The position numbers and the translations under genes were made by a program. Below are positions 9,494 through 17,796 of a stretch of DNA of 64,000 bases, in pieces (the first letter of the stretch is position 1; every line of letters starts with the position of its first letter). The stretch covers positions 23,309 to 87,308 of the forward strand of contig JBCDKT010000010.1 of the NCBI GenBank assembly GCA_038746285.1. The letters are read 5' to 3'. This DNA is from Bacteroidota bacterium (GTDB lineage Bacteria; Bacteroidota; Rhodothermia; Rhodothermales; JANQRZ01). The notes under the pieces were generated by a model. It had not been told where the DNA came from and ran no database searches. It saw only the letters and a list, made by a program, of their open reading frames with translations.

Positions 9494-10084
9494 ATGTCCG
9501 TGCCCAGAGCCTCCGTCTTCATCGCCGTCAGCGTTGACGGGTACATCGCCCGCGAGGACGGAAGCCTGGACTGGCTTCACGGTCACGGCGAGAGCGACGA
9601 GGGTGACCACGGGTACGCCGACTTCATGGCCTCCATCGATACCCTCGTCATGGGCCGCAAGACGTTCGAGAAGGTCCTCACGTTCGGCGCGTGGCCGTAC
9701 AGCGGCAAGCGAGTTGTCGTCCTGAGCAGCGGGTCGCCACTAGTGCCCGAGGAACTGGAGTCGGAGATCGAAGTGCTCGCGCTCGAACCCGAAGCGCTTC
9801 TCCGGCACCTCGGATCGACCGGTACGGAGAGCGTCTACGTGGATGGAGGTGTGACCGTTCAGCGTTTCCTGCGCGCCGGACTGGTTCAGGAGTTGATCGT
9901 CACGCGGGCACCTGTCCTGATCGGCTCTGGCACCCCGCTGTTCGGCAGTCTACCCGAAGATGTAAGACTGGAGCACGTCGAGACGCGGGCGTTCTCGAAC
10001 GGCCTAGTCCAGAGTCGGTATCGCGTCCTCGGTGCCGCCGAGCTTTCTTCTGTCCACAAGTCAGACGAGCAAGCCCGTGCCTGA
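9494..10084 (+). CDS. Dihydrofolate reductase-family (RibD C-terminal-like) protein
   Basis: A 196-residue protein of the RibD_C/YwjB-YyaP family. FIAVSVDGYIARxDGSLDWL at the N-terminus, TLVMGRKTFEKVLTFG, VVVLSSG, then SVYVDGGVTVQRFLRAGLVQELIVTRAPVLIGSGTPLF are hallmark segments of the NADPH-binding reductase fold. True DHFR activity is unlikely. Members reduce pteridine- or flavin-pathway-like substrates that are mostly unknown. ATG at 9494 is preferred to a GTG nine bases upstream. The stop overlaps the start of the histidine kinase gene, which suggests one transcript. Confidence 0.85.
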   Translation: MSVPRASVFIAVSVDGYIAREDGSLDWLHGHGESDEGDHGYADFMASIDTLVMGRKTFEKVLTFGAWPYSGKRVVVLSSGSPLVPEELESEIEVLALEPEALLRHLGSTGTESVYVDGGVTVQRFLRAGLVQELIVTRAPVLIGSGTPLFGSLPEDVRLEHVETRAFSNGLVQSRYRVLGAAELSSVHKSDEQARA

Positions 10085-11225
10085 CGTCCCTCCGACTCCC
10101 CCGCTGCCGCCGCCACGCCTGAGCGCCCGAGGGCTGGCGATTGCCGCCGGCCTCGGGGTGCTCTACGCGGTGGCGAGTGGGCTCGTCGTCGCCCAGCTCG
10201 ACGGCAGCAACGGGTTCTACGACGCGCCCTACCCCGTCGCGATCGTCGGCGCCCTCGTCGAGTACGCGCTCGTCGGCGTGCTGATGCTCGGGGCGTGGGC
10301 GCTCGTGATCCGAGGCCTCGACGGTGCTGGCTGGGGCTGGAAGCTAGCAGCCCACCTTGTGCTCGCGCCCGTGTTTGCGGTCGCGTGGTACGCGCTCTAC
10401 GCGCTCGTCGTCGGCGCGATGACGGGCGAGAACCTCCTGGACATCGCCGACATCTTCGTCGACGGGCGGTGGGGGCTGTTCTCGAAGCTGACGGAGTACG
10501 TGCTGATCGTGGCGGTGCTGCACACGGTGCGCGAGGTGAACCGGCTGCGCGCGCGCGAGGCGCAGGCGCGCGACCTCGCTGCGCTCGCACAGGAGCGGGA
10601 GCTGGCCGCGCTCAAGGCACAGCTCAACCCGCACTTCCTCTTCAACGCGCTCAACTCGATCAACGCCGCGCTCGCGGGGCGGCGCGAGGACGCCCGCTCG
10701 ATGGTAGTCGGGCTGGGCGACCTGCTGCGCTACGCGCTCGCCGCCTCGGAGCGGGCCGAGGTCCCACTCGCCGAGGAGGTCGCAGCGGCCGAGGCCTACC
10801 TCGCCATCGAGCAGCACCGCTTCGCCGACCGGCTCCGGGTCGAGGTCGCCGTCGCGCCCGACGCGCTCGCCGTCCCGGTGCCGCCGCTCGTCGTGCAGCC
10901 GCTCCTGGAGAACGCCGTCCGCCACGGCCTCGCCCCAACCGAGCGCGGCGGTACGGTCCGCCTCACCGCCCGCCGCGACGGCGGGCACCTCCGCATCACC
11001 GTCGAAGACAACGGCACCGGTGCCTCCGACCTCGACCCGGCCGCGCTGCTCGATGCGGGCGTCGGGCTGCGCAACACCGACCGGCGGCTGCGGACGCGCT
11101 ACGGCGAGGCGGCCGGGCTGCAGATCGACGCGCCGTCGGACGGAGGCTTTCGCGTCCGCTTCGCCATCCCGGCACCCGTCGCCGAATCGCCCCCCATCCT
11201 CGAACCGGCGGAGGCATCGGTATGA
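10077..11225 (+). CDS. LytS/YehU-type sensor histidine kinase
   Basis: A membrane sensor kinase of 382 residues. Four hydrophobic segments fill the first 150 residues. The His_kinase (PF06580) motif QLNPHFLFNALNSINA follows, with phospho-acceptor His near residue 186. The C-terminal HATPase has VVQPLLENAVRHGLAP and a VEDNGTG box. The GTG at 10077 overlaps the previous stop by 8 bp; an upstream GTG at 10032 is possible but would overlap 53 bp. The next gene starts within its stop codon (ATGA), giving a coupled kinase-regulator pair. The stimulus is unknown. Confidence 0.88.
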   Translation: MPDVPPTPPLPPPRLSARGLAIAAGLGVLYAVASGLVVAQLDGSNGFYDAPYPVAIVGALVEYALVGVLMLGAWALVIRGLDGAGWGWKLAAHLVLAPVFAVAWYALYALVVGAMTGENLLDIADIFVDGRWGLFSKLTEYVLIVAVLHTVREVNRLRAREAQARDLAALAQERELAALKAQLNPHFLFNALNSINAALAGRREDARSMVVGLGDLLRYALAASERAEVPLAEEVAAAEAYLAIEQHRFADRLRVEVAVAPDALAVPVPPLVVQPLLENAVRHGLAPTERGGTVRLTARRDGGHLRITVEDNGTGASDLDPAALLDAGVGLRNTDRRLRTRYGEAAGLQIDAPSDGGFRVRFAIPAPVAESPPILEPAEASV

Positions 11226-11989
11226 ATCCCGTCCGCACGGTGATCGCCGACGACGAGCCGCCGGCGCGCGCGCTCGTCCGGGAGTACCTCGCGGGCGTGC
11301 CCGAGGTCGAGATCGTGGCCGAGGCGACGAGCGGGACCGAGGCCGTCGAGGTGCTGCGCCGCGAGCGGCCCGACCTCGTCTTTCTCGACGTGCAGATGCC
11401 GGGGGCGACGGGGTTCGAAGTGCTCGAACAGCTTGCCGCCGCCGGCGACCCACTCCCCGCCGTCGTCTTCTCGACGGCCTACGACCAGTACGCCCTCGGT
11501 GCCTTCGAGGTTAGCGCGGTCGACTACCTCCTCAAGCCCTACAGCGCCGAGCGCCTCCGCGCCGCCCTCGACCGCGCCCTCGACCGGCTCCGCGCCGCCG
11601 CGCCGTCGGACGATCTCGAACGGATCGCCCAGCTTCTCACGCACGACGCCGCGCGCTCGCCGTTCGCCGACCGGCTGTTTCTCCGCGTCGGGACCCGGAT
11701 CGTGCCGGTGCGGACCGCAGATCTGGAGTGGGTTGAGGCGGCGGGCGACTACACGACGCTGCACGCCGCCGGCGAGACCTACACGGCGGGCCTCACGCTC
11801 TCGGCCCTCGCCGAGCAGCTCGACCCGGCGCGGTTCGTCCGCGTTCACCGATCGACCGTGATCGCGGTCGACGCGCTGCGGCACCTGGAGAGCGACGGCA
11901 GCGGCGGCTACGTCGCCACGCTCGACGGCGGGGCACGCGTCCGCGTCAGCCGCTCCTACGCCGGGGCCATCCGCGACCGCATCGCCTGA
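11222..11989 (+). CDS. LytTR-family response regulator
   Basis: A 255-residue regulator. The receiver domain (residues 5-120) has acidic DDE near 10-12, phospho-acceptor Asp56 in LVFLDVQMPG, a conserved Ser/Thr in VVFSTAYD and Lys in LLKPYS. The C-terminal LytTR DNA-binding domain (about 155-255) shows LFLRVGTRIVPVRTADLEWVEAAGDYTTL and FVRVHRSTVIAVDAL. It is translationally coupled to the kinase through a 4-base overlap. It binds DNA as the output of the kinase at 10077. Its targets are unknown, though the neighbouring envelope genes are candidates (inference). Confidence 0.92.
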   Translation: MNPVRTVIADDEPPARALVREYLAGVPEVEIVAEATSGTEAVEVLRRERPDLVFLDVQMPGATGFEVLEQLAAAGDPLPAVVFSTAYDQYALGAFEVSAVDYLLKPYSAERLRAALDRALDRLRAAAPSDDLERIAQLLTHDAARSPFADRLFLRVGTRIVPVRTADLEWVEAAGDYTTLHAAGETYTAGLTLSALAEQLDPARFVRVHRSTVIAVDALRHLESDGSGGYVATLDGGARVRVSRSYAGAIRDRIA

Positions 11990-12140
11990 CGTAGAGCACC
12001 GACCGCGCTCACCCTGAACCCATCGCCCTGCAGCGGGACGGGAGTGCCACTAGGTAGGGCGTGCTCGCCGGGCGCGCCGTCCTCCCCCGGCTGCGCCAAG
12101 CAGCAGCGGACGCCTCCCCGCGTCTCTACTGCAAGCGTCT

Positions 12141-12950
12141 CTACCGCAGCACGAGGCGGATCGCGAAGACGCCGATCCCGACTTGCATCGCGCCGAGGGC
12201 GACGGCCGAGTAGGTGTCGAAGCGCTCGAAGTCCTCGCGCAGCGCCGGGTCGCCGGAGCGAGCGTACTCGTCGAACTCCCGGTCGCCCTTGAACTTGAAG
12301 TGGGCCGCGAGCGCGCCCGCGCCGAGCGCGAGGCCGAGCGCCGCCGCGTCGATCCAGTAGTTGGGCCGCCGGCTCTCGGCGAGCGTGACCTCGCCGGCCC
12401 CAGCCTCGGCGAGCGTGATCGGGCGGAGGACGACGCTGTAGGTGTTGTCGAGCGCATCGCCCGGCACCTGGCGCACCTCGGTGTAGCCGGTCTTGCGAAC
12501 GACGAGGGTGCCGCCGAGTGGTTCGTCGGCGAAGAGGTCGAGCGGGGTCTCGCCGAGGCGCTCGGTTGTCCCATCCTCCTGCTCTAGCACGACCGCCGCG
12601 CCGAAGGGGAAGCTCTCGACCCGGTAGCGGAGCGGCACGTCGAGCCGGACCCTCGTCGTCTCACCGGCGCGGACCTCGACCTCGGCCTCGGCCGAGCGGG
12701 GCTGCCACGACGCCGCGGTGGCCTCGCGGAGCACGAGGCGGTGCGCGCCTGGCGCGAGCTCAAATCCTGCTGGCGTCACGGGTCCGAGTAGGGCTTCGCC
12801 GTCGTAGAGCATCCCGTCCGGTAGGTTCGTCTCGACGATGACCGTGCCCGTCGATGGCAGTGCAGGAAGGAGGAACGCGCTAGCGTCAGCAGGCTGCGCG
12901 AGGGCAGCCGCCGGGGCCAGTGCGATCAGAAGGCAGAGGAGACGGGTCAT
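12141..12950 (-). CDS. Secreted PEGA-like domain protein with C-terminal membrane segment
   Basis: A 269-residue protein with signal peptide MTRLLCLLIALAPAAALAQ. Two beta-rich PEGA-like repeats follow: TVIVETNLPDGMLYDGEALLGPVTP...LAPGAHRLVLRE, and later LGETPLDLFADEPLGGTLVVRKTGY. Near the C-terminus are hydrophobic stretches (IDAAALGLALGAGALAAHF and YSAVALGAMQVGIGVFAIRLVL) that probably anchor it. PEGA domains are linked to surface proteins. Its start overlaps the stop of the PQQ-propeller gene by 4 bp (ATGA), so the two are translationally coupled and probably share an envelope role. Confidence 0.75.
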   Translation of the reverse strand: MTRLLCLLIALAPAAALAQPADASAFLLPALPSTGTVIVETNLPDGMLYDGEALLGPVTPAGFELAPGAHRLVLREATAASWQPRSAEAEVEVRAGETTRVRLDVPLRYRVESFPFGAAVVLEQEDGTTERLGETPLDLFADEPLGGTLVVRKTGYTEVRQVPGDALDNTYSVVLRPITLAEAGAGEVTLAESRRPNYWIDAAALGLALGAGALAAHFKFKGDREFDEYARSGDPALREDFERFDTYSAVALGAMQVGIGVFAIRLVLR

Positions 12951-14143
12951 CGTTCGTCGGTGCTGGCGACCGGCGAGGCGGGCCGGAAGGCGTGGATGTG
13001 GCGCGGCTCGGCGAGGACGAGGAGCGTGCCGTCGTGGAGGACCGGCGTCGTCTTGACGCGGCCGTCGAGGGCGGCGTCCCAGAGGACCTCGCCGGTCGCG
13101 CGGTCGAGGGCGTAGAGCATCTCGTCGTACGCGCCGGCGAAGACGACGTCGGCCGTGAGGAGCGGGGCCGAGCCGAAGTTGCCGTCGGCGCGGAAGCGCC
13201 AGCGCTCGGTGCCCGTGGCCGCGTCGAGCGCGCGGAGGATGCCGTCGCTCGCGCCGACCACGACGAGCCCGTTGTCGGCCGCAGGCGTGCTGAACCGTAC
13301 CTCACCGTTGCCAGCCTCGACCGTCCAGGCCGCCGTGCCCGAGGCCGCGCCGAGCGCGACGAGCCGGCCCTGGGTCGTGGGGACGAGGAGCAGGTCGCCG
13401 CTGGAGGTGGGGGTCTCGTAGACCGCCCCCCCGAGTTCTTCAGTCCAGCGTACAGTGCCACTCGCGAGGTCGAGCGCCGTCACGCGGCCCCGGTCGTCGG
13501 CGACCGCGACCATGCCGGGCGCGAGCAGCGCGGGGGTAGCGAAGAAGCCGGCGGCGGAGTCAGGCACGGCGCTCCAGCGCACGGAGCCGTCGGCCGGGTC
13601 GAGGGCGCGGACGGTGCCGTCGGTCCCGGCGGCGACGAGCAGGTTGCCCGACGGCGTTTCCGCCAGCAGGAGCCCCGCCTCGTGCGGCCCGGCGCGGAGG
13701 CTCCACACCCGCTCGCCCTTGACGAAGTCGTACCCGAGGATCGTCCGCTTCCCGGCGGCCACGGTGGCGTAGAACCTCCGCCCGGTCAGCACGGCGGTTC
13801 CTTCCAGCGGCTCGCGGAAGTCGACCCCGGTCCTCTTGCGGCCCGTCTCGAGGTCCACGGCCCGCACCTCGCCCTTGCGCGTCGTCACGATCACCAGGCC
13901 GTCGGCCGCGAGCGCCGCCGCCGGCCCGAACGCCCCGTCGGCGTCGTGGCGCCAGGCCGCTTCGAGCGGGAGCGCGAGGCGCTGCTCGGTCGCGTTGCTC
14001 CGCGTTGCCGTGCCGCCCTCGGTCGCCCAGTCGTCCGCGCCGAGGCGCAGTGGCTCGCCGAGTTGAAAGACGGCGCAGGAACTGAGAACGGAAGCAAGGA
14101 GGAGCGGAAGCAGAGAAGCGTACGCGAGGCTGAACCTCGACAT
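12947..14143 (-). CDS. BamB-like PQQ beta-propeller lipoprotein
   Basis: A 398-residue lipoprotein. The signal peptide ends in a lipobox (LASVLSSC). Repeated propeller blades follow, with motifs such as GLVIVTTRKGEVRAVDLETGR, NLLVAAGTDGTVRALDPADGSVRW, VAVADDRGRVTALDLASGTVRW and VVVGASDGILRALDAATGTERW, characteristic of PQQ-like/BamB eight-bladed propellers. BamB is a scaffold of the outer-membrane protein assembly complex. The neighbouring BamA-like barrel gene supports an outer-membrane biogenesis or scaffolding role (inference). ATG at 14143 is chosen over 14185 because it begins directly with the signal peptide. Confidence 0.82.
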   Translation of the reverse strand: MSRFSLAYASLLPLLLASVLSSCAVFQLGEPLRLGADDWATEGGTATRSNATEQRLALPLEAAWRHDADGAFGPAAALAADGLVIVTTRKGEVRAVDLETGRKRTGVDFREPLEGTAVLTGRRFYATVAAGKRTILGYDFVKGERVWSLRAGPHEAGLLLAETPSGNLLVAAGTDGTVRALDPADGSVRWSAVPDSAAGFFATPALLAPGMVAVADDRGRVTALDLASGTVRWTEELGGAVYETPTSSGDLLLVPTTQGRLVALGAASGTAAWTVEAGNGEVRFSTPAADNGLVVVGASDGILRALDAATGTERWRFRADGNFGSAPLLTADVVFAGAYDEMLYALDRATGEVLWDAALDGRVKTTPVLHDGTLLVLAEPRHIHAFRPASPVASTDER

Positions 14144-14190
14144 CACCCATCCTCCGCTCTTCCATTCTTTCGATCTTCCGCTCATCAACG

Positions 14191-17100
14191 TCAGAAGTTG
14201 TAGCCGAAGAAGAACTGCCGGAAGGGGTCGCGCTCGTCCCAGTCGAGGCCGTCGGTGAAGCGCCAGCCGACGTCGTAGCGGAGGACGAAGCCGCCGAAGA
14301 TGTTCATCCGCAGCCCGAGGCCGAGCGCGCCGAGGTCGGTCCCGGCGAAGAGCTGGGGCTGGCGCTCGTTGTAGCCGCCGTTCCAGACGTGGGCCGCGTC
14401 GGCGAAGGCCGCGCCGCGGAGGTTCACGATCCCGAACGGCGCGAGGATCGGGAGGTAGGCGCTCGGGCGCTCCAGGATCGGGAAGCGGAGTTCGTGCGAG
14501 GTGAACCACATGTGCTGGCCGCGGACGCGGAAGAGCGGGAAGCCGCGCAGGTCCCAGCTCCCGCCGAGCAGGAACAGCCGCGCCTCGCGCCCGACGTTCG
14601 TCTGCGCCAGCCCCCACGAGGCGAACGTCACGCCGGGGACGATGCGGAGGTAGTGGCGGAGGTCGGCGCGGAGCGTGTAGTAACTCACGTTCGAGAAGCG
14701 CACGTCGGTCGTGTAGGCTGCCGTCGCCGTCGCCTTCCAGCCGTCGACCGGGCCGTTGAAGCCGTAGAGCGCGTTGTCGTGCGTCACCGAGAGTGCGTTC
14801 GAGAGGAGCACCGCCTCGCGGTCGACCTGCACGACGGGGATCTCCTTGCGGCTGTAGTTGAGCGAGGTCGAGACGTCGACGCGCTGGAACTTCGAGAGCG
14901 GGTAGCTCACGAGGCCCACGGCCCCGACGAGCTCCTCGAAGAAGACCGGGAACTCGCTGACCGCGTCGGGGTCGGTGAGGTCGAAGCGCTGGCCGCTGAA
15001 GCGGTAGGCCCCGTAGCCGTAGTTGGCCCGCCGCCCGAGGTGGATCCGCGTCACCGACGCGTTGAGGCCGTCGACGAACGAGCGGCCCGGCACGCGCGTC
15101 GAGTAGGCCGAGACGAAGATCTGGTCGTTGCCGAGGAGGTCGGAGAAGGCGAGGACGGCCCCGCCGTTCGTGCCCCAGACGGGGTTCGTCGAGAGCGCGC
15201 CCTGGGCGGCGTCGAGCGAGTACTTCTTGCGGTACGGCCGGCGGCGCTCGGGGTCCTCGACTTCGAGCCGGCCATAGCTCCACGGGCCGCGGGGCGGGCC
15301 GTCGGTCTCGCCTGCACCGTCGCGGTAGACGAGCCCGACGCGGGCCGTGCGGCGCGGCGCGGCGAGCAGCGAGTCGGCCGAGGTCTGACGGATCGTGAAG
15401 CGCGAGTCTTCGAGCGTCGAGAACAGCAGGCGGCCGTCGTCGGTCCAGACCGGGTCGAAGGCGGCCCCGGTGAAGTCCGTGAGCTGGGTGACGGTCGGGC
15501 CGGTGACCGGCGAGGCCGTCGGCTGCGAGGCCGCGGACAGGGAAGCCGTGGGCAGCGGGCGGCCCGAGGCGTCGGCGAGGGCGACGGGGCGGTCGCCGGT
15601 GAGGTCGGCCACCCAGAGGTTCTGGCCGCTGAACTTGCCGTCGGCCTCGCGGCGCGACGAGATGAAGACGAGGCGCTCGCCGTCGGGGCTCCAGTCCGGG
15701 GCGAGGTCCATCTGCGGCCCGCGCGTGACGTACTCGACCTGGCCGCCGGCGAGGTCGAGCGTGAAGAGGTTGTAGTGCCCCGTCTCGCCGAACTCGGTGC
15801 GGTCCGACGAGAAGGCGAGCACCGAGCCGTCGGGGCTCCACGCCGGGTCGCGGTCGTCGTAGGTGTCATTCGTGAGCTTGCGGAGGGCACCGGCGCGGGT
15901 GTCGTAGGTGTAGAGGTCCGAGAAGCCGGAGCGCTCGATGCCGGTGAAGGCGAGGCGCGTCCCAGTCGGGTCCCACGACGGCGAGTAGACCGCGACGAGG
16001 CCGGGGAAGCGGTAGGTCTCCCCCATCTGGTCTCGGGCGAGGTCGTAGACGTGGACTACGTCGGCGTCGCCGCTCTTGGTGACGAAGGCGAGCTGCCCTG
16101 AGCCGCTCACGTCGAGCTGGCTCTCGAAGAAGTGGAACGCCTCGAAGCGCGCGTTCCGCTCGCCCCGGACGAGCACGCGGGGCTCGGCCGTCGGCGTCCC
16201 CGCCGCGTCGACCTCGACGGCGTAGAGGCTGGTGTACCCGTCGCGGTTGGCGACGAAGGCGATCTCGCGGCGGCCGTCGGCGTGGCGGAAGAACGTCGGC
16301 TTGCCGTTGAAGCCGCGCGCGGCGACGGCGTCCGAGACGAGCGTCGGCGGCGTGGCCTCGTCGAGCTTCGGGAGGTACTGCGCGTGGACCCATGCCGTCC
16401 AGCGGTCCGCGATCGCGCGGTAGTCCTCCCGGAGGACGTGCTCCATCACCTTGCGGAAGTCGGGGTCGCGCCAAATCTCCTCGAAGAGCCGGAGCAGCTT
16501 GTCCTCGCCGTAGGTCTCGGCGATGAAGCGGCAGACGGCCTCGCCCTCCTTGTACATCAGGTACGTCCCGAAAATCCGGTCGAGGTCGTCGAGCGGGACG
16601 AAGTAGTTGCTCGCCACGGCGTCGCGGAGGACCATCTCGTGCTGGAAGTCCGGCTCGCCGCTCCAGTACTCGGCGATGCCCTCGGTGAACCACAAGGGCG
16701 GCGGCGCGGTGAACGGGCGGCGGTGGTCCCGCATCACGCGCGTCAGCTTGGAGTAGGTGAAGACGTGGACCAGCTCGTGCCGGATCACCCGGCGGAAGCG
16801 GTGGAGGTTGCCGTTGGCCGGGATCACGACGCGGCCTTTGAGGAACTCGAAGAACCCGCCGACGCCGTCGGGGATGAAGCCCGGCGTGACGTTGGTCTGC
16901 TTGAAGTGGAGGTTCGACGAGTAGAAGATCATCGGGACGCGGTGCCCGAGCGAGAAGTTGAAGCGGTTCTCGAGCTCCTCGTAGCTCTCCTCGGCGAAGT
17001 GCGCCCCGTGCTCGGCGAGCGCCTGCATCTCGGGGTAGTAGTAGATGTCGAAGTGGTCCGTCTGGAGGACGTGCCAGTCGAAGGCGTCGTACTGGACCTT

Positions 17101-17202
17101 GTTGCGCCCAAAGTAGAAGTGGTACTGGGCCGCCGCCGGGAGGGCGGGCAGCAGCAGGCCGACCACAAGGAGCGCGGAGGCGAGGCGGAAGCGTCGGGGC
17201 AT
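14191..17202 (-). CDS. Outer-membrane protein joining peptidase-MA-like, TolB-like propeller and BamA-like barrel domains
   Basis: A 1003-residue protein with signal peptide (ASALLVVGLLLPALPAAAQ). Residues about 25-300 form a peptidase-MA-like gluzincin domain with HELVH at 142-146 and a downstream FTEGIAEYWSGE. Residues about 300-620 carry TolB-type PD40 repeats (SWDPTGTRLAFTG, AWSPDGSVLAFSSD, DWSPDGERLVFIS). The final 350 residues resemble the bacterial surface-antigen (BamA/TamA) barrel and end in aromatic FFFGYNF, a barrel-insertion signal. The first glutamate and both histidines of a metal site are present, so proteolysis is possible but unproven. It begins a leftward operon with the BamB-like and PEGA genes. 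Confidence 0.85.
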   Translation of the reverse strand: MPRRFRLASALLVVGLLLPALPAAAQYHFYFGRNKVQYDAFDWHVLQTDHFDIYYYPEMQALAEHGAHFAEESYEELENRFNFSLGHRVPMIFYSSNLHFKQTNVTPGFIPDGVGGFFEFLKGRVVIPANGNLHRFRRVIRHELVHVFTYSKLTRVMRDHRRPFTAPPPLWFTEGIAEYWSGEPDFQHEMVLRDAVASNYFVPLDDLDRIFGTYLMYKEGEAVCRFIAETYGEDKLLRLFEEIWRDPDFRKVMEHVLREDYRAIADRWTAWVHAQYLPKLDEATPPTLVSDAVAARGFNGKPTFFRHADGRREIAFVANRDGYTSLYAVEVDAAGTPTAEPRVLVRGERNARFEAFHFFESQLDVSGSGQLAFVTKSGDADVVHVYDLARDQMGETYRFPGLVAVYSPSWDPTGTRLAFTGIERSGFSDLYTYDTRAGALRKLTNDTYDDRDPAWSPDGSVLAFSSDRTEFGETGHYNLFTLDLAGGQVEYVTRGPQMDLAPDWSPDGERLVFISSRREADGKFSGQNLWVADLTGDRPVALADASGRPLPTASLSAASQPTASPVTGPTVTQLTDFTGAAFDPVWTDDGRLLFSTLEDSRFTIRQTSADSLLAAPRRTARVGLVYRDGAGETDGPPRGPWSYGRLEVEDPERRRPYRKKYSLDAAQGALSTNPVWGTNGGAVLAFSDLLGNDQIFVSAYSTRVPGRSFVDGLNASVTRIHLGRRANYGYGAYRFSGQRFDLTDPDAVSEFPVFFEELVGAVGLVSYPLSKFQRVDVSTSLNYSRKEIPVVQVDREAVLLSNALSVTHDNALYGFNGPVDGWKATATAAYTTDVRFSNVSYYTLRADLRHYLRIVPGVTFASWGLAQTNVGREARLFLLGGSWDLRGFPLFRVRGQHMWFTSHELRFPILERPSAYLPILAPFGIVNLRGAAFADAAHVWNGGYNERQPQLFAGTDLGALGLGLRMNIFGGFVLRYDVGWRFTDGLDWDERDPFRQFFFGYNF

Positions 17203-17377
17203 GGAACCGGAGGCGAGACGAGGAACGATAGGACTATCGGCCGCCCCCGTCAAGGGCTTTCGCCGCGCCCCTTTGCTGTTTCCCGGTGCGCATGCTTGCA
17301 CCTTTGCCGCCTGCACCGTATTCTCAGGCGCTTCCGGCTCGCTCCGCCGTCGTGTCCCGTCATGTTCGCTGCGCTCG

Positions 17378-17713
17378 ATGAAGGTCCGCCAGACGCTCCG
17401 CCCCCGCCAGCCCGGAACGCGGCGCTTCGCCGCCCGCTACGCCGACCGGCTCGTCTGCGTCCGCTACCGCTAAGACGCCGATCAGCAGCGGCGGATGACG
17501 ACCGTGGAGTTGATCGTGGACGAGGGAGCCTGGGTGCCGAGGCCGGGGACGGTAGTAGGCGTCCGGGTGGTGTGGGGCGAGAAGCACCTCGCTAGGCAGA
17601 TCAAGCGCGCGGCCGGGCGCTGGGACGCCGAGCGGAAGCTGTGGCTTCTCCCGTACCGGACCGTGCAGCGTCTGGGACTGGGAGAGCGCGTCGTCCGGCT
17701 CGACGGTCACTAG
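17378..17713 (+). pseudogene. Small conserved protein gene interrupted by an in-frame stop codon
   Basis: One reading frame runs from ATG 17378 to stop 17713 but contains a TAA at 17471-17473. The first part reads RPRQPGTRRFAARYADRLVCVRYR and the second resumes MTTVELIVDEGAWVPRPG and ends GLGERVVRLDGH. From memory, intact relatives of this roughly 100-residue family have a tyrosine-aspartate step after VRYR, so TAC or TAT to TAA fits a nonsense mutation. The downstream 72 residues from ATG 17495 might still be translated. Function unknown. Confidence 0.6.
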
Positions 17714-17727
17714 AACTAGAGATGCCT

Positions 17728-17761
17728 CTCTACATGTAGTGATCGATCACCACATGTAGAG
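17728..17761. repeat. 34-bp near-perfect palindrome
   Basis: Arms CTCTACATGT and ACATGTAGAG enclose a perfect GTGATCGATCAC core; only one base pair in the arms is mismatched. It lies between the broken small gene and the 3' end of the Mrr-like nuclease gene, 36 bp past that gene's stop codon. There is no run of T on either side, so it is not a standard intrinsic terminator. It could be a protein-binding or recombination site. Confidence 0.7.
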
Positions 17762-17796
17762 ATTCTCCCATCCGCATAATCATTGGTTATACAGAA

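Noticed and set aside
14389..17595. Long plus-strand frames opposite the metalloprotease-barrel gene
   Set aside because: They are shadows of the minus-strand gene with low-complexity Arg/Glu/Val composition and no motif.
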